The position numbers were made by a program, and so were the translations under genes. Shown piece by piece: positions 1 to 9,544 of a DNA stretch of 64,000 nucleotides (position 1 is the first letter of the stretch; each line of letters starts with the position of its first letter). The notes below the pieces were generated by a model, which saw nothing but the letters and a program-made list of their open reading frames with translations, had not been told where the DNA came from and searched no databases. Origin of the DNA: Pseudobacteriovorax antillogorgiicola (GTDB lineage Bacteria > Bdellovibrionota_B > Oligoflexia > Oligoflexales > Oligoflexaceae); assembly GCF_900177345.1 (NCBI RefSeq), contig NZ_FWZT01000014.1, positions 124,001-188,000 on the forward strand, written 5' to 3'.

Positions 1-31
1 AAACTAGAAGCGAATGGTAGGAAGGGGGGAA

Positions 32-50
32 GCTGGAGCAGCGCTCCAGC
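32..50 (-). terminator. Hairpin after the EtfD-like gene
   Basis: An 8-bp perfect stem (GCTGGAGC with GCTCCAGC) closes a 3-nt loop just after the stop of the minus-strand gene ending at 60. On that strand it is followed by a pyrimidine run rich in C rather than U, so it is a plausible but not classical intrinsic terminator. Confidence 0.4.
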
Positions 51-59
51 AGTTCGATG

Positions 60-2045
60 CTAGGAGATGGAGTCTGATACCACTTCAGCAATGTCTTTGA
101 CTTCGACTTTATCCCCGGCGCCTTTGGCCTTGATGCCATCGGTCATCATGGTCATACAGAATGGGCAAGCCGTAGCTACAGTTTCTGCGCCTGTTTGGAT
201 CGCCTCTTCGGAGCGATTCTCGTTGACTCTGGTGCCGATGTCTTCCTCCATCCACATTCGGCCACCGCCCGCTCCGCAGCAGAAACCATTGTTCTTGCTG
301 CGAGGCATCTCCTTCAGTTTCAATCCAGGAATCTTTTTAAGGGCTGTGCGAGGCTCTTCGTAGACTTCATTGTGGCGACCTAAGTAGCAAGAGTCGTGAT
401 AGGTCGTTGTCTTGGCCGATTCTGGAACGTTCTTTGCCTCGATACGTCCATCTTTCAAAAGGTCTTGAATCAGTTCACTATGGTGAACAACTTCAGTTTT
501 ATAGCCAAAGTCAGGATACTCGTTTTTAATGGTGTTAAAGCAGTGTGGGCAGCCAGTGACTACTTTTTTCACGCCATACTTCTTGAAGTTATCGACATTC
601 TCCCGAATCTGCATATCTGCAAGGTATTCGTTGCCTAAGCGGCGAGCAGTATCACCATTACACCGTTCTTCGGTGCCAAGGATCGAGAAAGAAATATCGG
701 CTTTGTTGAGAATGTTGACAATCGACTTTGATACTTTCTTGTAGCGCTCATCGTAGCTGCCGGCACAGCCAACCCAGAATAGATATTCGACATCACTTTT
801 TTCAGCCATGGTGGTGACACCAAGGTCCTTGGCCCAGTCTGCGCGTGTCGCAGGAGAGAACGCCCAGGGTGTACTGTTGGTTTCAAGGTTCTTATAAGTA
901 TTGGCTAATTCTTCTGGGAAGTCACCCTCAGTTAAGGTGAGGTAGCGTCGCATATCGACGATGGCTGGAATATGCTCGATATACAGCGGACAGGCTTCCA
1001 TACAGGCACCACAGGTGGTGCAGGACCACAATTCATCGGTTGTGATGAAGTCTCGGATCAAGTTTTTGGGCGACTCAGGATTCTCAGGAGCCTGGGATTC
1101 CTTCATGGAATATTTGATATCGTGAATGATTTTTCGTGGGTCTAGTGGTTTTCCGGTATTGTTCGCCGGGCATACTTCGGTACAGCGGCCACATTCCACG
1201 CAGGTTTGGGAGTCGAGCAATTGCTTCCAGGTGAACTCTTCGGGCTTGCCGACACCGAAAGACTCAGCGTTTTCGTCAAACTCCATGGGGCGAAGACGGC
1301 CGCGAGACTTATGGCTTCTGAAAAAGATATTCGGCCATACCCATATTAGATGCTGGTGCTTTGAAAATGGTAGAAATGTGGTAAAGCCAAACAAGGTGAA
1401 GCAATGAAGCCAAAAAAGAGTTCGTTCAAATCCATGCCACTCGCTTAGGAAGACGGAGAATGGTGCGGTAAAAGCCATTGAAATGGGTAAGTAGCTTGCT
1501 GGTAACTCTTCGATCCGTGCCTTCGCCCCAAGCGTCAGAAGCGAGGTGAATACCAGAGCTAGGATGAATACCAAAACCACCATGGCGTCGTTTTTCGATG
1601 CCTGGCCAAGTGATTGCAACCTTGGAGGGGCGAACCAGAGCCGTCGAGCGATGGCCCATACGATGGCTGCGAACACAGCAAAGTTACCAAAGTCTTGGCT
1701 CAACAAAAAGGTATGGAAGATGATTCCATCACCTAAAATCCAACCGAAATTAAATCCAGTGATCAAACCAGCAATAAGGGTTTCCAGCGTACCTATGGTA
1801 ACAGTCACGAAACCCCAGAATATAAATGCATGCATGATGCCAGAGCTCTTGTCGCGGAACATGCGCTCTTGTAGAAATCCAAACCGTACGACTTCTAACA
1901 GTCGCCTGGGTGTATTGGTCAGTCTATTGTCTTCAGGGCCCTCGGCCTGATGAATATGAGTCCAAGTTCTAAGTAGATTAAATCCGAAAAAACCAAATGT
2001 GCCTATCACCAGGAGTGCAAACACAATATTCGGTAAGTATGCCAC
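60..2045 (-). CDS. EtfD-like membrane iron-sulfur oxidoreductase
   Basis: 661 residues. The first ~230 residues hold several membrane segments resembling the cytochrome b-like NarI domain. Two ferredoxin motifs follow ([12 protein letters not shown] and [12 protein letters not shown]). The C-terminal half has two CCG-type domains ([28 protein letters not shown]) that bind a [4Fe-4S] cluster in heterodisulfide-reductase relatives. This order is that of the EtfD/FadF family, which passes electrons from electron-transfer flavoprotein, reduced by acyl-CoA dehydrogenases, to membrane quinones. A FadE-type dehydrogenase lies at the right edge of this window, which fits, although no etfAB is present. 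The start at 2045 places a hydrophobic segment directly at the N-terminus. It appears monocistronic. The family is clear; the exact electron partner is inferred. Confidence 0.85.
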   Translation of the reverse strand: MAYLPNIVFALLVIGTFGFFGFNLLRTWTHIHQAEGPEDNRLTNTPRRLLEVVRFGFLQERMFRDKSSGIMHAFIFWGFVTVTIGTLETLIAGLITGFNFGWILGDGIIFHTFLLSQDFGNFAVFAAIVWAIARRLWFAPPRLQSLGQASKNDAMVVLVFILALVFTSLLTLGAKARIEELPASYLPISMAFTAPFSVFLSEWHGFERTLFWLHCFTLFGFTTFLPFSKHQHLIWVWPNIFFRSHKSRGRLRPMEFDENAESFGVGKPEEFTWKQLLDSQTCVECGRCTEVCPANNTGKPLDPRKIIHDIKYSMKESQAPENPESPKNLIRDFITTDELWSCTTCGACMEACPLYIEHIPAIVDMRRYLTLTEGDFPEELANTYKNLETNSTPWAFSPATRADWAKDLGVTTMAEKSDVEYLFWVGCAGSYDERYKKVSKSIVNILNKADISFSILGTEERCNGDTARRLGNEYLADMQIRENVDNFKKYGVKKVVTGCPHCFNTIKNEYPDFGYKTEVVHHSELIQDLLKDGRIEAKNVPESAKTTTYHDSCYLGRHNEVYEEPRTALKKIPGLKLKEMPRSKNNGFCCGAGGGRMWMEEDIGTRVNENRSEEAIQTGAETVATACPFCMTMMTDGIKAKGAGDKVEVKDIAEVVSDSIS

Positions 2046-2144
2046 AGTGGTCCCCCAAAGATTCGTTGGCGATGTGTAATCTTCAGACGCTAAAATAAAG
2101 CTTGGTGCTACTAAAGTCGAGCCTTATCCCTAGTTTAATGAGGC

Positions 2145-2465
2145 TTATAGGCTTCGATGGAAGGCCTGCAATGATTGGCGTGCCGCAAGCAACATCTTGT
2201 GGGTTTCCCATTGGATCCGTGATTCGAGCCCTTGCTGGTATATCGTTAGATATTCCTCGATACTAGTTTGATAGTCAGGGTCAGTTAGAGCGAGTCTTTC
2301 GGCTTGAGCTGCGCTGTTACCGGTACGATGGCAAGATTTTAGGGCCTTGAGGCTATCGGGAAGTAGCTTTTTCATTCTTAGAACGACTTGATAAGCCTCA
2401 CGACTATGGCGCGCTTCAGTTCTGATACGCTCTTTAAGAAGAAAGTGTGATTGTCTAATATCCAA
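2145..2465 (-). CDS. Small helical hypothetical protein
   Basis: About 106 residues, predominantly charged and probably all alpha-helical, with no signal peptide or membrane segment. The reading frame continues upstream to a GTG at 2489, but a strong Shine-Dalgarno stretch (AAGGGGAGG) lies inside that longer version and is spaced 7 nt from a TTG at 2465, so I place the start there. It is transcribed divergently from the MATE gene, and the two starts lie about 90 bp apart, so promoters for both must sit in that gap. I do not recognise the family. Length and helical character recall small adaptor or flagellar-chaperone-type proteins, but nothing specific supports that. Confidence 0.5.
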   Translation of the reverse strand: MDIRQSHFLLKERIRTEARHSREAYQVVLRMKKLLPDSLKALKSCHRTGNSAAQAERLALTDPDYQTSIEEYLTIYQQGLESRIQWETHKMLLAARQSLQAFHRSL

Positions 2466-2557
2466 AGGCTCGCCTCCCCTTAGAAGCACCTAACATGTTT
2501 TTTTTCAGGTCACAACTGCTGCTATGGTAAGATGTTTTACAAGCTAGGAGAACCTCT

Positions 2558-3880
2558 TTGGAAAGCCAGCGATTTAAGAAAATTATGGGTCTCTCGCTGC
2601 CTATCATGGGCGGAATGGTATCCCAAAACGTCACAAATCTGGTTGATATCTTCTTTGTCAAAAACTTGGGGAGTGCAGCTCTGGCTGCAGTGGGCTTGGG
2701 AGGTTTTGCGGCATTTGTCTCGATTTCTCTCGTTCTCGGGGTGTCTACTGGAGTTCAAGCAATTGCAGCGCGACGCAAGGGTGAAGGTGAATTTACGAAG
2801 TTAGCCCAGCCGTTGAACACGGGTCTGCTCATTGCCTTGGTTTCAGGGATCGCCTTGGCTGTCCCGCTCTTTATTTTGGTGCCACATTTTTATCCTTACC
2901 TGAATAGCGATCCTGAAGTCATCGATCTGGGTAGCTCCTACTTACAGATCAGGTTGCTAGGCATTGTATTTGTTGGCTTAAACTTTTCCTTTCGTGGTTA
3001 TTGGAACGGGATCAACTTATCCAAGCTCTACATGGGAACACTGGTCTTCATGCACCTTATCAATATCTTCCTCAACTATGCCTTAATTTTTGGAAACTTT
3101 GGATTTCCGCAGCTGGGGCTGGATGGTGCTGCGTGGGGGACCAGTATTTCCTTTGCGTGTGGAACCTTGGTTTATCTCTCCCTAGGGATGCGGCATGCGC
3201 GCCATGCAGGGTTTCTAAGAATCTGGCCCTCATGGGATCAGATCAAGCAGATGCTGACATTATCGTTACCCAGTGGCGTCCAACAGCTGTTTTTTTCTAG
3301 CGGTCTTCTGGCTTTCTTCTGGATCGTAGGCCTTGTTGGTACTACCGAACTAGCAGCTGCGAACATCCTTACTAATGTGATGTTGGTGGCGATACTCCCG
3401 GCTATGGGATTGGGGCTGGCTGCTGCATCACTCGTAGGGCAGGCCTTGGGGCGACAAGACGCTGAAGATGCACGGCTTTGGGCTTGGGATGTCGTCAAAG
3501 TGGGGATTCTAATCATCGGAACGATAGGCTTGCCTATGTGGGCTGTTCCCGACTGGGTGCTGCTGCCATTTGCCCCAGGGCCTGAGGCTATGGCTGCGTC
3601 GCGATTGCCACTCAGAATTACAGGAGCCTACATCGCACTCGATTCTGTCGGGCTTGTCTTGATGAATGCTCTTCTGGGAGCTGGGGCGAGCAAGCAAGTG
3701 ATGGCTGTGTCACTGTCGTTGCAGTGGATTTTGTTTCTTCCTCTAGCTTTGCTCGCAGTAAGTTTGCTGGGAGCAGGCTTTACAACCCTGTGGGTCATGC
3801 AGGGAACTTACCGACTTTTCCAAGCCATAGTATTTATTGTGATTTGGGAGCGAGGTAGCTGGGCGTCAATCAAGCTGTAA
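2558..3880 (+). CDS. MATE family efflux transporter
   Basis: 440 residues with about twelve hydrophobic segments in two similar halves, the layout of MATE (NorM/DinF-like) Na+/H+-coupled exporters of cationic drugs and metabolites in the inner membrane. The N-terminal part carries the family-like PIMGGMVSQNVTNLVDIFFV stretch of the first helix. Start is a TTG preceded by AGGAG at a 7-nt spacing; no ATG in frame is near. The gene stands alone, divergent from the small protein at 2465 and about 220 bp ahead of the SUF operon. Substrate cannot be told from sequence. Confidence 0.9.
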   Translation: MESQRFKKIMGLSLPIMGGMVSQNVTNLVDIFFVKNLGSAALAAVGLGGFAAFVSISLVLGVSTGVQAIAARRKGEGEFTKLAQPLNTGLLIALVSGIALAVPLFILVPHFYPYLNSDPEVIDLGSSYLQIRLLGIVFVGLNFSFRGYWNGINLSKLYMGTLVFMHLINIFLNYALIFGNFGFPQLGLDGAAWGTSISFACGTLVYLSLGMRHARHAGFLRIWPSWDQIKQMLTLSLPSGVQQLFFSSGLLAFFWIVGLVGTTELAAANILTNVMLVAILPAMGLGLAAASLVGQALGRQDAEDARLWAWDVVKVGILIIGTIGLPMWAVPDWVLLPFAPGPEAMAASRLPLRITGAYIALDSVGLVLMNALLGAGASKQVMAVSLSLQWILFLPLALLAVSLLGAGFTTLWVMQGTYRLFQAIVFIVIWERGSWASIKL

Positions 3881-4007
3881 CTCTCCGTAGCAGGTCCTTG
3901 TGGCGATCTTCAAATCTGCCGATAAGAGGGTTGGTAGCAGTTGGGATTCTAGCCAATTATCTCCATTAATTACAGTATTTTAGAGAGATGGGAGCTAGTC
4001 GGCTAGA

Positions 4008-4032
4008 ATACTTGACAAAAACAGTAAACATT
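4008..4032 (+). promoter_or_regulatory. IscR type-1-like operator
   Basis: The 25 nt match about 21 positions of the IscR type-1 consensus as I remember it (ATA-SYYGAC-T-RWWWY-AGT-CRRSTAT). The conserved GAC and AGT half-sites are present at the expected spacing. It overlaps the -35 element of the promoter before the Rrf2/SUF operon, as expected for autorepression by the [2Fe-2S] form of the regulator encoded at 4102. Confidence 0.6.
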
Positions 4033-4040
4033 CTTAATCT
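4012..4040 (+). promoter_or_regulatory. Sigma-70 promoter of the SUF operon
   Basis: Consensus -35 TTGACA at 4012-4017, a 17-nt spacer, and -10 TAATCT at 4035-4040. The ATG of the Rrf2 gene follows about 60 nt downstream. It is the best-formed promoter in the window. Confidence 0.75.
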
Positions 4041-4101
4041 AGGCTTGCTAAATGTATAGCTTTTCGCTAAACATTAGCCCTCAAATGGTGGGGTAGAATC
4101 C

Positions 4102-4578
4102 ATGAATCTAACATCGAGAAGTCGTTACGCTATCAAGATCATGCTCGATCTTGCCAAGCACACAGAAGAGCCTCTGGTCCGTCGCCAGGACATTGTCAAA
4201 CGACAGGGGGTTCCTGCTAAGTATCTCGATCAAATTCTCGTACGCCTGAGAAAGGCTGGGTTGGTCGATTCTATCCGAGGTCGAACGGGTGGTTACCGAG
4301 TGGGGCGCAAGCTAGACAGCATTACACTCTGGGATATTTTTCATGCCGTTGAAGATGGCATCTACCCGGTGGCCTGTGTTGATGAGCACGAGGCCTGTCG
4401 GTACACAGCTTCCTGTGTCGCGAGCGGCCCTTGGCAGCTTATTTTCGATACCTTGAGATCCCAGCTCGAAGGGATGACCCTGATCGATCTTGCTAACCGC
4501 TATGCGGTTCAAGAAAAAATGTGCCCCATGGCGGGGATTCGAGAGTGTAAACAAGGCCGCGAGCCCGTCAGAGTATGA
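4102..4578 (+). CDS. Rrf2/IscR-type Fe-S regulator
   Basis: 158 residues, normal for the family. An N-terminal winged helix-turn-helix (MNLTSRSRYAIKIMLDLA start, RTGGYRVGR wing) is followed by three cysteines at 92, 99 and 105, in the place of the IscR cluster ligands (C-x6-C-x5-C; E. coli IscR is C92, C98, C104). Two further cysteines sit near the C-terminus (about 141 and 148). It is first in the SUF operon and 9 bp ahead of sufB, behind a promoter bearing an IscR type-1-like site. By analogy with IscR/SufR it should sense Fe-S status and repress its own operon when the cluster is loaded. Autoregulation is inferred. Confidence 0.9.
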   Translation: MNLTSRSRYAIKIMLDLAKHTEEPLVRRQDIVKRQGVPAKYLDQILVRLRKAGLVDSIRGRTGGYRVGRKLDSITLWDIFHAVEDGIYPVACVDEHEACRYTASCVASGPWQLIFDTLRSQLEGMTLIDLANRYAVQEKMCPMAGIRECKQGREPVRV

Positions 4579-4587
4579 GGTCGTGTT

Positions 4588-6051
4588 TTGAGTCGTAAAT
4601 TGGAGTCAGAAATGGAAGAAGCTACTTCAGAATTTTCCAACCGAGAGTACAAATATGGGTTTGTCTCAGACGTGGAAACCGAAGACTTCCCAGTTGGTAT
4701 TAACGAAGATATTGTGAATATGATATCTGATATCAAAGATGAGCCCGACTTCGTTCGTCAGTATCGCTTGAAGGCTTTTCGATACTGGCAGAAGATGTCA
4801 GAGCCTGACTGGGCGGAAATCGATTATCCAAAGATCGATTTTCAAGGAGTTCGTTACTACAGCGCTCCTAAGAAAAATACTGATGGACCAAAAAGCCTCG
4901 ACGAAGTCGATCCAGAAATCCTGGAAACGTTCAAAAAGCTTGGCATTCCCCTTGGCGAGCAAGCTCGGCTTGCAGGTGTAGCTGTAGATGCTGTGTTTGA
5001 TAGCGTCTCGGTGGGCACCACTCACCAAGAAGAGCTAGAAAAATACGGCATCATTTTCTGCTCGTTTTCGGAAGCTATCCGCGATCATCCTGAGCTTGTG
5101 CAAAAGTATTTGGGCAAGGTGGTCCCCTATAAAGATAACTTTTACGCGGCTCTCAACGCAGCCGTGTTTTCTGACGGTTCTTTTTGCTACATCCCCAAGG
5201 GGGTGAAGTGCCCGATGGACCTATCCACATATTTCCGTATCAATGCTGCTGGCTCAGGGCAGTTCGAACGAACCCTGGTCATCGCTGATGAAGGTAGCTC
5301 GGTCAGCTATCTTGAAGGTTGCACCGCCCCCCAAAGGGATGAAAATCAGCTTCATGCAGCCGTAGTCGAGCTGATTGCCATGGATGACGCCGAGATCAAG
5401 TATTCAACCGTTCAGAACTGGTATGCTGGAAACGAGAAGGGCGAAGGTGGCATTTATAACTTCGTGACGAAGCGCGGTCTTTGCGCTGGTCGGAACTCTC
5501 ATATTTCATGGACGCAAGTTGAAGCTGGTTCTGCGATCACTTGGAAGTATCCTAGCTGCATTCTCAAGGGCGATAACTCTCGCGGTGAATTCTACTCGGT
5601 AGCGCTCACCAATAATAAGATGCAAGCGGACACCGGCACTAAGATGATCCACATTGGCAAGAATACTCGCAGTAAAATCATTTCAAAGGGTATTTCTGCT
5701 GAGGAATCCTCCAATGTCTATCGGGGCCAGGTGAAAATCATGGCATCGGCGGAAAATGCTCGCAACTACTCCCAGTGTGATTCGATGTTAGTTGGCGATA
5801 AGTGTAGTGCCAATACCTATCCCTACATCGAAGTGCAAAACGACTCTGGTACGGTGGAGCACGAAGCCAGTACCTGTAAACTCAATGCCGATCAGCTCTT
5901 TTATTTACAGTCCCGTGGGCTTGAAGAGGAAGAGGCGATCGGTCTGCTATTAAATGGCTTTTGCAAAGAGGTCTTCAACGAGTTGCCACTCGAATTCTCA
6001 GCCGAGGCCGTAAAATTACTTGAAATGAAATTAGAAGGAAGTGTGGGATAA
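4588..6051 (+). CDS. sufB: Fe-S cluster assembly protein SufB
   Basis: 487 residues, the usual SufB length. Contains the signature stretches [40 protein letters not shown] and [13 protein letters not shown], plus the C-terminal [17 protein letters not shown] and HEASTCKL region that carries the catalytic cysteine and metal ligands. SufB forms the SufBC2D scaffold with the next two genes. Two starts are possible: TTG at 4588 (GAGG 7 nt upstream) or ATG at 4612 (GGAG 6 nt upstream); I keep the longer. The stop overlaps the sufC start by one base, so translation is likely coupled. Confidence 0.97.
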   Translation: MSRKLESEMEEATSEFSNREYKYGFVSDVETEDFPVGINEDIVNMISDIKDEPDFVRQYRLKAFRYWQKMSEPDWAEIDYPKIDFQGVRYYSAPKKNTDGPKSLDEVDPEILETFKKLGIPLGEQARLAGVAVDAVFDSVSVGTTHQEELEKYGIIFCSFSEAIRDHPELVQKYLGKVVPYKDNFYAALNAAVFSDGSFCYIPKGVKCPMDLSTYFRINAAGSGQFERTLVIADEGSSVSYLEGCTAPQRDENQLHAAVVELIAMDDAEIKYSTVQNWYAGNEKGEGGIYNFVTKRGLCAGRNSHISWTQVEAGSAITWKYPSCILKGDNSRGEFYSVALTNNKMQADTGTKMIHIGKNTRSKIISKGISAEESSNVYRGQVKIMASAENARNYSQCDSMLVGDKCSANTYPYIEVQNDSGTVEHEASTCKLNADQLFYLQSRGLEEEEAIGLLLNGFCKEVFNELPLEFSAEAVKLLEMKLEGSVG

Positions 6052-6803
6052 TGCTTGATATTAAGGATCTACACGCCAAGGTGGATGAGGTTCCGGTTCT
6101 TAAAGGTTTGAATCTCAAGGTGAATGCAGGTGAAGTTCACGCGATTATGGGGCCAAATGGGGGTGGAAAAAGCACCTTGTCTAAAGTCATCGCAGGGCAC
6201 CCAGATTACGAAGTGACTTCGGGAGAGATGCACTATGAAGTCGACTTTAAAAGCAAGAATATCAATGACCTTGAAGCCGACGAGCGCGCCCGCAACGGTA
6301 TCTTTCTAGCGTTTCAATACCCGGTAGAAATTCCTGGTGTGCCGAATACTGAGTTTTTGCGCAACGCTTTCAATGCTCTCTGCAAGCACCAAGGGATCGC
6401 AGAGATGGACGAGGACAAATTTGCAGCTTTCGTTAGAGAAAAGGCGGCAATGCTCAATATCGACGAGAGCTTCCTGGCTCGCGAACTGAACGTCGATCTT
6501 TCTGGCGGTGAAAAGAAACGAAATGAGATCTTACAGATGGCAGTACTTTCACCCCGTCTCGCAGTGCTTGATGAAATCGACTCCGGTTTGGATGTGGATT
6601 CACTACGAATCGTTTCCGAGGGTGTAAACAAGCTCAAGAGCGAAGACAACGCCATCATCCTGATCACCCATTACCAAAGATTGCTCAATCACATCGAGCC
6701 TGATTTTGTTCACGTACTAAGCGACGGCAAAATCATCAAGTCAGGTGATAAGAGTTTGGCGTTGGATATCGAGGAAAAAGGCTACGACTGGCTTTTAAAT
6801 TAA
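6051..6803 (+). CDS. sufC: SUF ATPase SufC
   Basis: 250 residues, a soluble ABC-type ATPase. Walker A GPNGGGKST at about 35-43, signature LSGGEKKR, Walker B LAVLDEIDSGLD, and the switch histidine in ILITHYQR are all present. SufC binds SufB and SufD and drives cluster assembly by ATP hydrolysis in the cytoplasm. The ATG overlaps the last base of sufB. Confidence 0.97.
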   Translation: MLDIKDLHAKVDEVPVLKGLNLKVNAGEVHAIMGPNGGGKSTLSKVIAGHPDYEVTSGEMHYEVDFKSKNINDLEADERARNGIFLAFQYPVEIPGVPNTEFLRNAFNALCKHQGIAEMDEDKFAAFVREKAAMLNIDESFLARELNVDLSGGEKKRNEILQMAVLSPRLAVLDEIDSGLDVDSLRIVSEGVNKLKSEDNAIILITHYQRLLNHIEPDFVHVLSDGKIIKSGDKSLALDIEEKGYDWLLN

Positions 6804-6821
6804 GGTCGGAAAGGGATACGC

Positions 6822-8102
6822 ATGAATACACTTGTTGAACAGGCCTTTCAAACCCTAAGCCACAGACCAGATTGGTTGCTTAAAAAGGGCGAAGAGTCTC
6901 TTTCAGCGCTTCGGTCTCTAGGTGTGCCGACTCGAAAAGATGAAGAGTGGAAATACACTAGCGCCAAGAAAATGATCGATAAGCCCTACGCTCTAGCTTC
7001 AAATTTAGAGGAAGCTGCTAGTTTGGGTACCTTCTATCATGCTGATGAAAAGTGTCTACGACTGGTCTTTCACAATGGACGCTTTGTCCCGAGTCAATCT
7101 AATATCAAAGATGCTCCATCAGGCCTTGAAATCAAATCTTTAAACGACGCTTGGTCGGAAGCTGAATTTGTAAATAAGCTGAAAAGTGTTTCGGAATTCA
7201 GAAATGCTTTTCAAGCTGCGAATACGGCTTTGCTTAACGAAGGACTGGTTATTTCAGCAAAGCGTAACCAAGCAATCGCCTCGATTGTTGACTTGGTGTT
7301 TATTTATAGCGATCAGGGTCAAGACGAAGAACTTCTTAGTAGCCCTACGATATTCGTCGATGCTGAACCCTCATCAGCTCTGACGGTTCGTGAGCTACAC
7401 GTAGGTGATCGACAGCGACCTCTACTCAATAACATCCAAATTCACGTCACAGCTCAGGCGAATAGCCGGGTGAAGCTCTATAAGTTTCAGAATCTGGGAT
7501 CAAACTCGGTTCATGTGGACCACACCGAAGTTGAGCAGATGCGAGACTCCCGTTTTGAGACCTTTAGTTTCACTTTGGGAGCAAGCCTGGCTCGCAACGA
7601 TCTACAAGTCAAACTCAAAGAGCCTGGTGCTTCGGTACAATTGGATGGGCTCTATGCGACACGGGGTAACCAACATGTCGATAACCAAACTGTTGTGGAC
7701 CACATTAGTCCCAACTGCGAATCAAGTCAGCTCTATAAAGGGGTGCTCAAGGACAAAAGCCGCGCTGTATTTAATGGTAAGGTATTGATTCGAAGAGATG
7801 CGCAGCAAACTAATGCCCAGCAGCTGAATAAAAACTTGCTTCTTAGTGAAGGTGTGGAAGTCGATACGAAACCACAGATGGAGATCGACGCTGATGATGT
7901 TAAATGCGCCCATGGTGCGACTGTGGGGCGAATGGCCGATGATGAATTATTCTACCTGGAGAGTCGCGGTATCAGGCAAGATCTCGCCCGCAAAATGCTG
8001 GCGATAGGCTTTCTGAATGAAACCATTCAAGGCATAACAGACGAGTTTGTGCGGCAAGAGTTTGAGTTAACTCTCAAGAAAGAGTTTACCGATGGTATCT
8101 GA
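6822..8102 (+). CDS. sufD: SufD scaffold protein
   Basis: 426 residues, a SufB paralogue. N-terminal helical region (GVPTRKDEEWKYTS is the typical SufD entry motif), central parallel beta-helix, and the C-terminal KCAHGATVGRMADDELFYL stretch with the conserved His-Gly-Ala. It starts with ATG 18 bp after sufC. With SufB and SufC it makes the SufBC2D complex. The 3' end overlaps the next gene by 11 bp, supporting one transcript. Confidence 0.95.
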   Translation: MNTLVEQAFQTLSHRPDWLLKKGEESLSALRSLGVPTRKDEEWKYTSAKKMIDKPYALASNLEEAASLGTFYHADEKCLRLVFHNGRFVPSQSNIKDAPSGLEIKSLNDAWSEAEFVNKLKSVSEFRNAFQAANTALLNEGLVISAKRNQAIASIVDLVFIYSDQGQDEELLSSPTIFVDAEPSSALTVRELHVGDRQRPLLNNIQIHVTAQANSRVKLYKFQNLGSNSVHVDHTEVEQMRDSRFETFSFTLGASLARNDLQVKLKEPGASVQLDGLYATRGNQHVDNQTVVDHISPNCESSQLYKGVLKDKSRAVFNGKVLIRRDAQQTNAQQLNKNLLLSEGVEVDTKPQMEIDADDVKCAHGATVGRMADDELFYLESRGIRQDLARKMLAIGFLNETIQGITDEFVRQEFELTLKKEFTDGI

Positions 8103-8544
8103 AGAGCACAACAACGACCTCTACCAGAAAGTGCTCCTAGAGCACGCGAGGCAGCCTCGCAACTTCGGTGAAGATGCGGAGGCGCAGTTGCGCGCTGAAG
8201 GTCGCAACAAGTTGTGTGGTGACACAATTCGTGTCTATCTCCGATTGTCGGAGAAAGATAGGGTTGAAAAGGCATCATTTGATGGTGAGTCCTGTGCAAT
8301 CTGCAAGGGCACAGCATCATTGCTAACAACTGAGCTAACAGGCAAGACACGTGATGAAGCAAAGCAGATGATTGAGGATCTCGATCGTTTTGCTAGCGAA
8401 TGGTCTTTACCAGAGCACCTAGGTGCATTTAAGCCATTGCAGGCATTAAAGAAGTTCCCAACTCGGCTGAAGTGTTTAACTTTACCTTGGCGGACCTTTC
8501 AGTCGGCGCTGCTAGGCAATCAAGAAACTGTTTCAACAGAGTGA
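8092..8544 (+). CDS. sufU: SufU/IscU-type sulfur-transfer scaffold
   Basis: 150 residues. Opens with LYQKVLLEHARQPRNFG and holds the three family cysteines in CGDTIRV, SCAICKGTASLLT and RLKCLTLPWRTF. The aspartate after the first cysteine is kept. In Firmicutes SufU is a zinc protein that takes persulfide sulfur from SufS to SufB. Here no sufS lies in the operon, so the donor desulfurase must be encoded elsewhere. It overlaps sufD by 11 bp and is 8 bp from nfu. Confidence 0.9.
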   Translation: MVSEEHNNDLYQKVLLEHARQPRNFGEDAEAQLRAEGRNKLCGDTIRVYLRLSEKDRVEKASFDGESCAICKGTASLLTTELTGKTRDEAKQMIEDLDRFASEWSLPEHLGAFKPLQALKKFPTRLKCLTLPWRTFQSALLGNQETVSTE

Positions 8545-8552
8545 GGTGGGGC

Positions 8553-9116
8553 ATGGATTTAATTAAGACTATGGTTCGGGCAACACCCAATCCTTATGCC
8601 AAGAAAATTATTTGTAACTTTGACGTCAAGGCCCGCGGCAAAGTCAGTTTTAACGGCGTTGATGAATGTACTCATGTGCCCTTAGCTCTAGCCTTGTTTC
8701 AACTGCCTGAGGTGACCCAAATTCACTTCTTTGAGAATGTGGTCACAATCACACAAAGTGGTAACATTGCTTGGGATGATTTAGTGGAACAAGCCAAGAA
8801 AGTGATTATTAATCTTCTACCCCAGCACGATCCTGACTTTGAAAGTGCTGAACACAATAGAAGGAAGGGTCTCCCAACGGAAATTCTTCAGATTGAAGAA
8901 ATCTTGGATCGCACCATCAGACCAGCTCTGCAAGGGGATGGTGGAGACTTAGAGGTTCTCGATCTAGATGGTCACCTGCTTACGATTCGTTACGAGGGTG
9001 CTTGTGGCTCCTGCCCGAGTGCTGCAACGGGCACTCTATCAGCGATCCAGAGTGTATTACGGGACGAGTACGATCCCGAACTTGAAGTGATTCCTATCAT
9101 GCTCGAAACTCACTAG
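8553..9116 (+). CDS. Nfu-type Fe-S carrier
   Basis: About 187 residues. An N-terminal Nfu_N (Scaffold protein Nfu/NifU N) domain (MVRATPNPYAKKI start) precedes a C-terminal NifU-like domain with the cluster-binding CGSCPSAATG motif. This two-domain arrangement is that of A-type-independent [4Fe-4S] carriers that deliver clusters to apoproteins. I start at ATG 8553, preceded by GAGGTGGG right after the sufU stop; a frame extension upstream would overlap sufU by 73 bp and is unlikely. It is the last gene of the SUF operon. Confidence 0.92.
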   Translation: MDLIKTMVRATPNPYAKKIICNFDVKARGKVSFNGVDECTHVPLALALFQLPEVTQIHFFENVVTITQSGNIAWDDLVEQAKKVIINLLPQHDPDFESAEHNRRKGLPTEILQIEEILDRTIRPALQGDGGDLEVLDLDGHLLTIRYEGACGSCPSAATGTLSAIQSVLRDEYDPELEVIPIMLETH

Positions 9117-9142
9117 GTTCAAGCCTGACCAACAACACCGAC

Positions 9143-9172
9143 TCCGCGGCATTCGATAGGCAACGCCGTGGA
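9143..9172 (+). terminator. Hairpin after the SUF operon
   Basis: TCCGCGGC pairs with GCCGTGGA (one G-U) around a 14-nt loop, 26 nt after the nfu stop. There is no U-tract, so it may be a Rho-linked or attenuating hairpin. Confidence 0.35.
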
Positions 9173-9192
9173 ATTTGGCCCCCTCCCATAGC

Positions 9193-9399
9193 TTAGAGAA
9201 GTAAACCATTAATCAAGTTTTGAACTGTAAGTGCCAGTAAAATTGTGGCGCCACCCAAGCCTATGAAGGCAAGTGCGATGAGGCTAGCCTTGATGATCTG
9301 CTTTTTTTGCTGGTGCTTCATAAGCTCTTCAAAGCGAACGAGAACCGTGTAGTCGTGCACGCTTTGGCTGTAATAAGCTAAATTTGTGGTGTTTTTCAT
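9193..9399 (-). CDS. Possible single-span membrane peptide
   Basis: 68 residues: a polar N-terminal half and one strong hydrophobic segment near residues 42-64. An internal ATG at residue 27 has GAAGAG close upstream and would leave a 42-residue peptide made almost entirely of the membrane span. No clear ribosome site precedes the first ATG. It sits convergently after the SUF operon. Not recognised; coding is plausible but unproven. Confidence 0.4.
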   Translation of the reverse strand: MKNTTNLAYYSQSVHDYTVLVRFEELMKHQQKKQIIKASLIALAFIGLGGATILLALTVQNLINGLLL

Positions 9400-9481
9400 A
9401 TATTAAACCATCATTATTACTATCAATTCCTCCCGATCTTATGGAAAAAACGACCATATGTCAAAAAAATATATATAGATG

Positions 9482-9510
9482 TTGACATTCTAGACAGAAA
9501 GTCCTAAAAA
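9482..9510 (+). promoter_or_regulatory. Candidate promoter of the S41 protease gene
   Basis: TTGACA at 9482-9487, 17-nt spacer, then TAAAAA at 9505-9510, about 35 nt ahead of the start. The -35 is perfect and the -10 is weak. Confidence 0.45.
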
Positions 9511-9544
9511 TTCTGTCATCAAGACGTATTATGAGCAGGCCGTG

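Noticed and set aside
1546-1950. 134-codon open frame antisense to the EtfD-like gene
   Set aside because: Shadow of the membrane-domain coding region; composition reflects the complement.
6314-6667. 117-codon open frame antisense to sufC
   Set aside because: Serine-rich shadow of a conserved ATPase gene; no ribosome site.
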